Positions 48,701-56,156 of a stretch of DNA of 56,156 nucleotides are shown piece after piece. Within the stretch, counting starts at the first letter, position 1. Every line of letters starts with the position of its first letter. The notes under the pieces were generated by a model. That model was not told where the DNA came from, did not search any database, and was given only the letters and a program-made list of their open reading frames with translations. The stretch is from Heterostelium multicystogenum (taxonomy: Eukaryota > Evosea > Eumycetozoa > Acytosteliales > Acytosteliaceae). The position numbers and the translations under genes were made by a program. The stretch covers positions 1-56,156 of the forward strand of contig RCNN01000188.1 in NCBI GenBank assembly GCA_003667245.1. The letters are read 5' to 3'.

Positions 48701-49348
48701 CATTCCACCAATGACCCGTTGCTTCTTGATCTTGGCGGGGGCATCTTGATTTGGGTGGTCATTTTTGTTTTGATTTGATTCCGAGACATTGACTGAAGTT
48801 TCTACAAGCTTAGAAGCTCGCCTCTTTTTTGAGAATGCAGTTTGAAGATCATACAGTTCAAGCAGGATCTTTTGATTGAGGTTGGTGATTGCCGTGGCGA
48901 CCATTTCGCTTGCTCCATCAGAGAGTTCCTCCGAACGCCAATCAAAGGAATTGTCACCAATTGTATTTAATAAATCGTCTTGGTAGGCCTTGAAGTTGTT
49001 GGAATATTGATTGGTTTTGATTCGCTCGAGTATGGACTGAAGATTGACCGGACCCACTTTATAGACATTCTGCTGAAACTGTAGTGCCTCATCGATGTTG
49101 GCTTCCCGGAAGTATTTGGATTCCTCTTCGATTCCAACGCCAGCAAGCAACTCTTTTGGGCATTGTTTCAATTCTTTTTTGAAGATTTGATAATTTTTGA
49201 AAGTGAATCGAGAATTTGGCAAATAGGACTTCTCATTGAGGAACAACAATGCTTCGACTTCTCTCATTAATTTCTTGTGCCATTTCTCCAAGATATTTAT
49301 CCAATATAATTTATCTTCTTCCAAAACAGTTTCATTGTTTGTTGACAT
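45721..49348 (-). CDS. SNF2-family helicase-like ATPase
   Basis: Four exons (48083-49348, 47786-48010, 46475-47726, 45721-46399) encode about 1,140 residues. Translation starts at Met 49348 (MSTNNETVLEEDKLYW); an upstream Met at 49405 would only add AT-rich sequence. The N-terminal 260 residues are charged and unassigned. The SNF2 core follows: LYGYQQSSMERML, RGGILCEEMGTGKT (motif I), TLIIAPDEILIQWSHEL (Ia), IIVDEGHVVGN (motif II, DEGH) and RRWLVSGTPISSS (III). After a long insert with poly-Asn come IIIFSQFNEVIYDII, VIIMNTDLAAYGINIT (V) and QAIKRAHRIGQ (VI). No RING finger is seen between the lobes, so it is not a plain SHPRH/Rad5 copy. It probably remodels chromatin or clears proteins from DNA. 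One frame break (A run, + strand 46075-46078) is likely an error. It is convergent with the F-box gene. Confidence 0.9.
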
Positions 49349-49570
49349 CCTGGAAGTAAAATAGATGAAAAATTTAAAAATTGGAAAATAAATAGTGATT
49401 TCCACAAAATATTCCCAAGAATTAAATTAATTGTAATTTTATTTTGATAAATTTTCAATTTATTTTAAAAATAATAATAAGAGTTTGAAACTTGGAGATA
49501 ATTATTTGGAATCTGAGATTAACTAATTATATATATAAGCAAATATCAAAAATTTGGGTATCAAAATTGC

Positions 49571-49643
49571 GCTTCTGTGGCTCAGTCGGCAGAGCATACG
49601 GCTGTTAACCGTAGGGTCGTTGGTTCGATCCCAACCAGGAGCG
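49571..49643 (+). tRNA. tRNA-Asn (GTT)
   Basis: A 73 nt cloverleaf. The acceptor stem GCTTCTG pairs with CAGGAGC (one G-U), the D stem is GCTC/GAGC, and the anticodon stem TACGG/CCGTA closes the loop CTGTTAA with anticodon GTT. The variable loop is GGGTC and the T arm is GTTGG-TTCGATC-CCAAC. The discriminator is G. There is no intron and no encoded CCA. Internal A and B boxes are normal for Pol III. A tRNA-like repeat begins about 22 bp downstream. Confidence 0.97.
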
Positions 49644-49665
49644 AAATAATTATTAAAATGATACC

Positions 49666-50083
49666 GCTTGCGGTACAAAAATCTTTTCTTGCTTACCGCC
49701 CAAGGCAGAATAGCTGATGTAGTATGGTAGTCTTGTGACTACTTGGTCGTGGGTTCGAATCCCGGGTTTTCCAGTTTTTCCCCATACACTTCCAGTGAAC
49801 CCATGTACTTTCAAGTCTGTATGATACCATCCCGCCATGAAGAATATGTAAATTGACAAGCGAAGCCCTCAACTACGTAAACCATTGGTGTACTCTTAAA
49901 ATCTTCTGTCGCTTCGAAATACTTAACAGTCCACTGTTGAAACACCTTGCTCCAAATAATAATAGGCAGTCATGCTTCTATAAAATGATGGTCATCACAA
50001 CCGGCCTGTGGTTGTAAAAAGAAATCTGTAGGCATCTAAACCCTACCTTAAATAAACAACTGTATGGTTAAAAAAAAAAAAAC
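49666..50083 (+). mobile_element. Candidate tRNA-like SINE or retroposed element behind tRNA-Asn
   Basis: About 418 bp with the marks of a retroposon. It has a Pol III-type internal promoter (A-box-like TAGCTGATGTAGTATGG at 49711-49727 and a perfect B box GGTTCGAATCC at 49752-49762). An AATAAA motif lies near the 3' end (50051). A run of 13 A ends the element (50070-50082). Imperfect direct repeats flank it: AAAATGATACC at 49655-49665 and AAAATTGATTACC at 50084-50096. The tRNA-like part cannot fold as a working tRNA, because the anticodon arm GTAGTC-TTGT-GACTAC has a 4-6 nt loop. Its position just downstream of a tRNA gene is the kind of site chosen by the TRE3 class of Dictyostelium retroelements. 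It has no coding capacity. It could instead be a tRNA pseudogene plus chance poly(A). Confidence 0.5.
49752..49762 (+). promoter_or_regulatory. Perfect B box, 108 bp downstream of tRNA-Asn
   Basis: GGTTCGAATCC matches the consensus B box bound by TFIIIC exactly. Many Dictyostelium tRNA genes carry such an external B box about 100 bp beyond the gene, and it has been linked to tRNA-targeted retroelements. Here it may be that external box, or the internal B box of the tRNA-like repeat. Confidence 0.65.
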
Positions 50084-50096
50084 AAAATTGATTACC

Positions 50097-50344
50097 TCTT
50101 TACTCATCAATAGAGATCAATAGAAGTATTCAACAAAGTAATCAACAACCTTGTATTGTAAGTAATAGAAAAAGTTGTAACATTTAGTTTAATCTTGATA
50201 AAACCTTTATATTAATAGTCACTTCAAGTTACTTATATTTACTTATATTCTTAAAGATTAACAAAATGTTATTTGTAGATGGAAAATACATTAATTTATT
50301 TATTTGTGTAGGGTGTCATAATGAAAATTGAACCATTAATGGAG
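50097..50344. other. Intergenic, nothing seen
   Basis: AT-rich spacer between the candidate retroposon and the EF-Tu domain gene's stop. No feature recognised. Confidence 0.5.
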
Positions 50345-50635
50345 TCATACCCCAATAAAGTTACTTCTTGGACTCACTGATGATAAACCAACTTTGATCA
50401 TATCTTTTCTTAGTGGACGTGATGTGTTGTAGAAACTGAAACCTGTATTGTCGCCTTCGATTGCTTCAGTTATGGCACGGTTCATCCATTCAAATTGCTT
50501 CATGAAACCAGTTATACCAAGCTCTTCAATAATGAGCCTCATATCTGGCTTCAGTACACCGGACTCGATTCTTCCAATTGGTATTACAACACCTTGCAAT
50601 TCAATAACATCAGTTACAACGAATCTTACAGGCAT
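50345..50635 (-). CDS. Stand-alone EF-Tu domain-2-like protein
   Basis: A frame of 96 codons that corresponds to domain 2 (the beta barrel) of eEF1A/Hbs1-type translation GTPases and nothing else. MPVRFVVTDVIELQGVVIPI aligns with eEF1A KPLRxPLQDVYKIGGIGTVP, GRIESGVLKPDMRL with GRVETGxIKPGMxV, and AITEAIEGDNTGFSFYN with xLTEAxPGDNVGFNVKN. There is no GTPase domain upstream and no domain 3 downstream; the frame ends at a stop shortly after RKDMIKVG. A short first exon ending ATG|GTAAAT near 50740 could be spliced to AGG-ATG at 50635, adding only a residue or two. It is either a gene fragment or a small paralogue with a new job. It is diverged from eEF1A at many conserved sites but open throughout, which argues against a very old dead copy. 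Confidence 0.6.
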   Translation of the reverse strand: MPVRFVVTDVIELQGVVIPIGRIESGVLKPDMRLIIEELGITGFMKQFEWMNRAITEAIEGDNTGFSFYNTSRPLRKDMIKVGLSSVSPRSNFIGV

Positions 50636-51228
50636 CCTCTCTCACTATAATTTGTATATATAATTATCTGTTATTTATATTTATACTTCTAATCTAATCA
50701 AGTAAATAATAATAATAATTCATTCATGTATTTACCATTTTAACCTACCTTTTATTAACATGATAGATAAAAAACAAAAATATAGATATTTATTAAAGTA
50801 TTTACAAATTATCTTTAGATATCTAAAGATGTTTAGAAATAAGATAATTTAAAGATTTACTAATGATATTATAATAATCATATTACAATCAAGTTTCGTT
50901 ACTTGAAGTTCTAAATCTTTAACATAACAAGATATTAGTAGTTGTTAAGTTGTAAATACAACTAGCTTGTCTTTATTTGGTCGATGGTAGTTGGTTACAA
51001 CTATGACATTGACTGGGCTCAAAGTGTTTGTTTGAATAGGACAAGAATTGATTTCTCATTAGGCTAGCCTAATGAGGTGCTCCTTTAGCCAGGACATACT
51101 GCTAGCATGGTTAACTAAACGTTTGGCGCGCCTACAAACTGAATTTTTAATTTGAAATTTTATTAAATGATTCATTTAAGTTAATGGGCAATCTAGACTA
51201 ATTACCAATTACACATAGAACAATAGAT
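50636..51228. other. Divergent intergenic region with a GC-centred palindrome
   Basis: About 590 bp between the EF-Tu domain gene and the YEATS2 gene. The left part is AT-rich with an AAT run near 50707. The right part (50930-51130) is markedly less AT-rich. It carries the 22 bp palindrome listed separately and an isolated GGCGCGCC octamer near 51125. It probably includes the YEATS2 promoter. Confidence 0.5.
51055..51076. promoter_or_regulatory. Perfect 22 bp palindrome upstream of YEATS2 gene
   Basis: Two 11 bp half-sites, CTCATTAGGCT and its exact reverse complement, meet without a spacer. The palindrome lies about 150 bp before the YEATS2 start codon. Such a perfect, GC-centred palindrome is unlikely by chance in this AT-rich setting. 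It could bind a dimeric factor or be a remnant of a mobile element end. Confidence 0.45.
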
Positions 51229-54200
51229 ATGAGTAATGCTGGTATACCCAATGATAGCAACCATTTAAAGAAGAACAATACTGCTGGTGACAATGTGCTG
51301 ATGACCAGCATGTCTTCTACCTCAGCTGCTGCTTCTGATTCGACATCTACCACCAACACTAGCAATGACTATCAGTCTTCAATTGAATCTCTATTGTCGA
51401 GGCAGCAAGAACAATTTGGAAACGATACTAAATATATTGAATTCACGAGGCAGCTCGTTGAACTACAAAAGCTACACATACAGCAATTGAACAATCAATA
51501 TGCAACGCTACTCGAGAATCACAAACTCCAGTTGGATAACAAACTAAAGGAGCTACATGTTGGTGGAACCAGTAAACAACAGCAACAGCAACAGCGGTGA
51601 TCATAGTAATAGAGCAATCATTATCAATACCACAACAATAGATGTTGATTCTTCACTCTATACAAAGAGTAACAATGACACTTTTAACACTAACAATAGT
51701 ACTAATAGTACGAATAGCAATGTTGTAACGGTGTATGACAGCAGTCAGCCAGCAGACCAACATGAACACCAGAATGGTAGCAATCTTTTTACTACCCTAA
51801 GCCAATCACTTGCAAAGCTACAGAGAAAGCTAATCATAAACAATCAACAAGGTAAGATTGTTAGTTCCAATTGAACACCGACAAATGGCATGACAAAGTA
51901 ACTAACTAACTTGCTATGGCCTCGCAACAGATCGAACGATTCTTCATGAAAGACTGAAAAGTCTGTTTGAAAGGGAATTTACATTTGAAATCAAGCTGAA
52001 AGAAGAGGAGCTGCTGACTATTGATACAAACATTTTGAAGGTTAAAGAGATGCTCAATCAGATGCAACGATATAGGTCGACTCATTTCAAGAAGAAGTCT
52101 TCAAGCGATCATAGTAAAAGCACAAAGAAGAGTACTACAACAACTACTACCACTACAACCTCAGCATCTTCTTCTTCTTCATCTTCTTCCTCAACCCAAA
52201 AGAAAACTACCTCAAAGATAGAAGACTACCCACTCTACTATAGACGAAACGATGGAGTTTTCTTACAGTATATATTGGTTTGACACAGACATATATATTG
52301 TTTTGATTGATTGAACTAACCTTATCAATTACAATCATAGGTTAAAGTGTAGAGTTTGCCATCGTGTAAACTTCCATAATATGACAGGATTTAGACATCA
52401 CAGCAGAAATAAACATGGAATTTCATATGGCACTATTGAGGACTTGATACAGAAATGTGGAGTTGTAGTTGACGAGAAAGTAGTCCCATTGGACGACCCT
52501 TCAAGGGACTTGCTCATGGGATTCTCTACGACCAATAGCAAAGAGCTACTGGAGAATAATATGAAGCAGTTACAGCTTCAGCAACAACAGCAGCAGCAGC
52601 AGCAAAGTCAAACTCCAATTCACCCTCTATTGCAAACAAGTAATCATGTCATTCAAATTCCACCAGCTAACTCCAGTGCATCGTCTACCTCAAGCTCAAA
52701 CAAACCATACAGTTCAATTTCAAAGCTAAAGAAGAAGGATTCTTCCTCTGCATTATCTTCTACTGGTGTCACATCTCCCTCTATTAGTACACCTACGACT
52801 GAACAGCTGCCACAATCTGCAGCATCATCATCGACTCCGGTCGCATCGCCACCAACCGCTGGCACCAATCTCGAGGAATCCACATCAAGATTCTATGTTA
52901 AAAAGAGAATTATTTTGGGTAACACATCGACGCAGATTGCACCCGATCAAAGAGGTGCAGACAAATCAACTCACAAGTGGAAGGTCTATATTCGAGGACC
53001 CGAACATGAACCTGATGTATCATACTTTATCAAAAGGTCAGAGTGTATCTTCACGATTCATTTGCGCCTAACGACATTATCGAAATCGAACATCCACCAT
53101 TCCACATCACTAGAAGAGGCTGGGGAGAATTCACCATAAGAGCGACACTTTTCTTCAAAGATCACAGAAACAAACCCATTGATATCTTTCACAATCTAAA
53201 AGTATGTTTCAATCAAACTCTGCTCATGAGACAGCGTCTTCCAATACTAACAATGTACTCAGCTCAATCAAGTTCCTATTCAATATGGTATTACAACTGT
53301 AGGTGGCGAGTCGGCAATTGACATCAATTTAGACAGATTCTTCTTCGACCAAAGAGATAAACAATTGCTAAATTAAAGAATGAAGAGCTAAACAGCAACA
53401 ACAACATCATCAATAATAATAATAATGAAAATAAGGAAGGGGATAACAAGAAGGAAGAGCCAGCAACAACGACTTCATCAACAAATACAGGAAATCCAGC
53501 TACTGGCACGAAAGACGATGGAGATTTTAAGAAGGACAATGGCTCAACTACAACTACAAGTGCTCCTACAAAGAAAAGAGATATCTCTGAAGTTCTAACC
53601 ATCGAATCAGAAACTGTGATGGAACAACTTAAAACAATTGCAACTAAGTATCCAACTATAAAGGGTATGGTAGCTGATAGTAGTTTATTATATCATACAG
53701 GAGACTAATATTTAAACATTAAACTCAGACAAGGACAGTAAATCAAAGTATCCATACAGAATTGCGTTGTCTCAAGATGAATGGAAATCTTGGACTGTTG
53801 GTAAACAAAAATCTACAGAGGTAGGTATCAACTATGATTTATACCAAGTATTATTTAACTATAATAACTATACTAATTTCCATTTTAAATATATTAGTAT
53901 CGTCGATTTAAGTTAATTAGAAAGTCAGTCAATAAGAGACTGAATACGTCTTTTACACTCAGGGATATTATTGACTGGTGTAAAGAACATAAACACACTC
54001 CAATGACAGATCTACAGAGAGCTCATTTCTTATTGGAGAAGGCCAAAGAAAGAGAAGAGAAAGAGAACAATAAGGCAGAAAAGAAGAAAGATAAAGAAAA
54101 AGAAAAAGAGAAAGAGAGAGAAAAAGAAAAGGAGAGAGAAAAGGAGAAAGAGAAAGAGAAAGACAAGGATAAGGAGCAAATTGAGAAGGAGAAAGAGAAA

Positions 54201-55022
54201 GAACCTAAAGATACTCTTACTAATGTAGAAGAGAAGGAGAAGGAAAAAGAAACTAGTAGTAACGAAAAGAAAAGTGTGATAGCAGTCAAACAGGAGATAA
54301 TGTCACCTAGAGATAGCTTACCATCAGATACAACCATGACAGCTGTAAATAATGTAAATAATCAACCACAATCGGCACCAGCAGTTAAACATGAGGAAAG
54401 TAAATCACCACTTCCCTCACCAACTATCACACCATCTACTTCAACTACAACTGTAACAACTCCATCAAAACCAAAACCATCTAAGTACAAGAAGAATGTA
54501 CCGGCTACTCAACCCCAGCCGGCACTACCACAGTGGGCACTTTCATTATTCTCACCATCTGCTGCCACTTCTACAACTACTTCCACTCAAGCCAGCGGCA
54601 CTGGCAATGAAATGGCAAAACCAACACTTGTTATGGGCAGTGGATCAATATTAACAAGCAACATCATCAATAACAATAGTAGCAATGCCAACAATCAGAT
54701 GGTAAGCTCCTCCATCAACTTGCCTTTAAAGAAAACACTAGGACCATATCCAATATTCTTTTGCAAATATTGTGGCACTGGACACACTCCCGACTACTTT
54801 GACCAGAAACAGCGACAATGTGGAAGTGCCGCCTGTCTAACTTCATATACGACACTTAACAGCTCTTTCCCTCAAATCCGTATTACCTATCCATCATACT
54901 TTGACTCTGAATCTAAACAACCATCACCAGATCCAAAGAACCAAATGGTACTACTGGGCACAAGAAATATTCAAGCGAAACTCACCCAATCCAGTTCATC
55001 CAAGAAGCAGTTTCACTATTAA
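51229..55022 (+). CDS. YEATS-domain protein, YEATS2 homologue (ATAC-type histone acyl reader)
   Basis: Six exons: 51229-51851, 51931-52267, 52341-53201, 53263-53664, 53729-53820, 53898-55022. YEATS2 reads acylated histone H3 within the ATAC acetyltransferase complex. After a Ser/Asn-rich start comes a coiled coil (LHERLKSLFEREFTFEIK...). Next is a C2H2-like motif CRVCHRVNFHNMTGFRHHSRNKHG, as in YEATS2. The YEATS domain follows: FYVKKRIILGNTS, THKWKVYIRGPEHEPDVSYFIK, and in the next frame PPFHITRRGWGEFTIRATLFFKDH, NKPIDIFHNLK. Further on are YPYRIALSQDEWKSWTVGK and DIIDWCKEHKHTPM, also YEATS2 features. After these come a long Lys/Glu repeat and a CxxC...C zinc-like motif (FFCKYCGTGH). Three single-base frame breaks (about 51580, A run 53032-53035, A run 53370) look like errors. 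Plausible coding sequence resumes after the TAA at 55020, so the true C-terminus may be longer. Confidence 0.9.
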
Positions 55023-55503
55023 ATATTAGAATGGATGATTGAAACGCAACCGAAGTTTTATATATGGTAAATTAAATCTCAATTTAATCTACTCTAATAA
55101 TCTATACTCTACTAACATCATACTTTACAATTCCAGGCTTCGTTAAAATTCATTATTGAATTAATTAGCAAAACTTATGATGTCTACGCAAAGGAAAAGA
55201 CAAAGATGAAGAATCAATTATCAAGATCATTGTTCCCACTCACTTACATACTGCTCTCAGGACACAGCCAATCTTTAATTTCATTTCCAACTGTGCCTTA
55301 TTCAAATAGTAGTACTATACCTACTACACCAGGGGATAAATAAATATTTATTTGATCAATCATTTCATTTTTATTTTCCAAATCAGATCTTTATATTTTG
55401 CAAACTTTAATTGCAGTCGACAAAAAATAATTGTGCATTTTTGTTTTTTCGTCTTTGTGATGATGCACTAACAATTAACTTTGATCACCTTATCTTACAG
55501 ATA
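55023..55503. other. Spacer, possible continuation of the YEATS2 gene
   Basis: Just after the TAA, the same frame reads ILEWMIETQPKFY. After a GTAAAT...TTCCAG intron-like stretch (about 55067-55138), another frame reads ASLKFIIELISKTYDVYAKEKTKMKN and runs on to a TAA near 55343. The YEATS2 C-terminus is known to carry a histone-fold-like part, so these helical pieces may belong to it. The frames do not join without a correction, so this is left as unresolved. Confidence 0.3.
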
Positions 55504-56109
55504 ATGGAACCGAAGACTAAATGTAAACATTATCTTGTTGACTATAGAGAGCATCTGGATGATGATGATTACACTGATATAGCAGACGACATTACCAGTA
55601 GTGATGATGTCAAGATCTGTGAATGTAGACTAAGAAGACCGTTTCCGTGGTATATAGAAGATCTAGAGAATGGCTATCATTGCTGTGGCTACGATGATCA
55701 GGATCCATCCTATGATATGTCATCTCTAGATTCGAGCAAACCGAAACGACACGCACCACAACAATCTACTCTATACGAACGATTGCTGAAACGAAATCGA
55801 TCAGACTATTCATCTACATTCTTTAACGATGCTTTGGAGACAGACACCAACCTCAAACAAACAAGAATCTTCACTTTTAGAATCATCATCTACTGTGCTA
55901 CCTCAATCGATAAATGATCTTGACGTTCCTCAAGCTACAAGAATCGAAAGAATCAGCTACAGCAGCAGCAACAATAGTAGCAGCAATAGCTACTTAAATA
56001 GCCAGGAAAGGGAGATGGAAAGGACGAAAGCATTAATAGTAGCAAAGACAACAGTCACGAACAGGTGCGATTAGAGTTCCAAGATCCAAATATGCTCAAC
56101 AATATGTAG
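55504..56109 (+). CDS. Unknown small acidic protein, frame broken
   Basis: It starts at Met 55504 (MEPKTKCKHYLVDYREHLDD) and, allowing for two single-base frame breaks (about 55857 and 56020), continues to TAG at 56107-56109, giving about 200 residues. The first 80 residues are acidic with six or so Cys (CKHY, CECRLRRPFPWYIEDLENGYHCCGYDD) and look folded. The rest is Ser/Asn-rich and ends LEFQDPNMLNNM. I do not recognise the family. A C-x-C...C-C pattern might bind zinc, but no standard finger spacing is visible. A longer reading from 55411 adds hydrophobic sequence without a clear signal peptide and is less likely. Confidence 0.5.
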
Positions 56110-56156
56110 ACAAAAACATTGATGGTTCAAAGCAAGATAGTGAATAGCAACAACTA

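Noticed and set aside
49653..49859. A - strand 68-codon frame across the tRNA-like repeat (contains GKPGIRTHD)
   Set aside because: Such peptides are typical false translations of tRNA-like repeats; there is no start context and no homology.
54023..54337. A Ser/Phe-rich - strand frame of 104 codons
   Set aside because: It is the antisense of the Lys/Glu repeat of the YEATS2 gene.

Overview
This window comes from a social amoeba (dictyostelid) or a very close relative. The genome is AT-rich with short introns (mostly 60-120 bp, GT-AG, T-rich 3' ends). Coding regions carry Asn, Gln and Ser runs, and intergenic DNA carries (AAT)n repeats. Several families are typical of dictyostelids: ComC-like EGF/super-sandwich membrane proteins, a small gene of the hssA type that starts MTLF, and a tRNA gene with an extra B box downstream. 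I cannot name the species.

Layout. (1) 0.9-19.2 kb: three ComC-like type I membrane protein genes. One is on the + strand (921-5491). Two are tandem on the - strand (9930-14412 and 14747-19193). The RNA polymerase III subunit gene rpc2 (5695-9332, -) sits between them. The tandem pair shares a nearly identical EGF + C-terminal domain + TM block of about 0.9 kb, while their N-terminal ectodomains have diverged. (2) 20-27.7 kb: tcf25 (ribosome quality control), a GPI-anchored mucin-like protein, a SWEET sugar transporter and prefoldin subunit 3. (3) 27.7-31.8 kb: a gene-poor, low-complexity stretch that hides a small spliced MTLF-type gene. (4) 31.8-38.6 kb: an SDR39U1-like epimerase, a C-type-lysozyme-like secreted protein with a Ser/Gly tail, Arp1 (centractin) divergent from ribosomal protein S7, and an unknown basic protein. 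(5) 40.8-49.4 kb: Cdk1, a TATDN1-type nuclease, an F-box protein and a SNF2-family ATPase. (6) 49.5-56.1 kb: tRNA-Asn(GTT), followed 22 bp later by a candidate tRNA-like retroposon, a stand-alone EF-Tu domain-2 protein, a YEATS2 homologue (ATAC-type chromatin reader) and an unknown acidic protein.

Most genes are independent housekeeping or signalling genes rather than one pathway. Two themes stand out. The ComC-like cluster has conserved anchors and diverging ectodomains, the pattern expected of cell-cell recognition receptors. The tRNA locus looks like a retroelement landing site.

Quality warning. Single-base frame breaks, many of them in homopolymers, occur in conserved and probably single-copy genes (rpc2, rps7, cdk1, TATDN1, YEATS2, the SNF2 gene). 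They look like draft-assembly errors. Frame breaks in the faster-evolving ComC-like genes therefore cannot by themselves be read as pseudogenisation. Gene spans below are given across such breaks and across introns.
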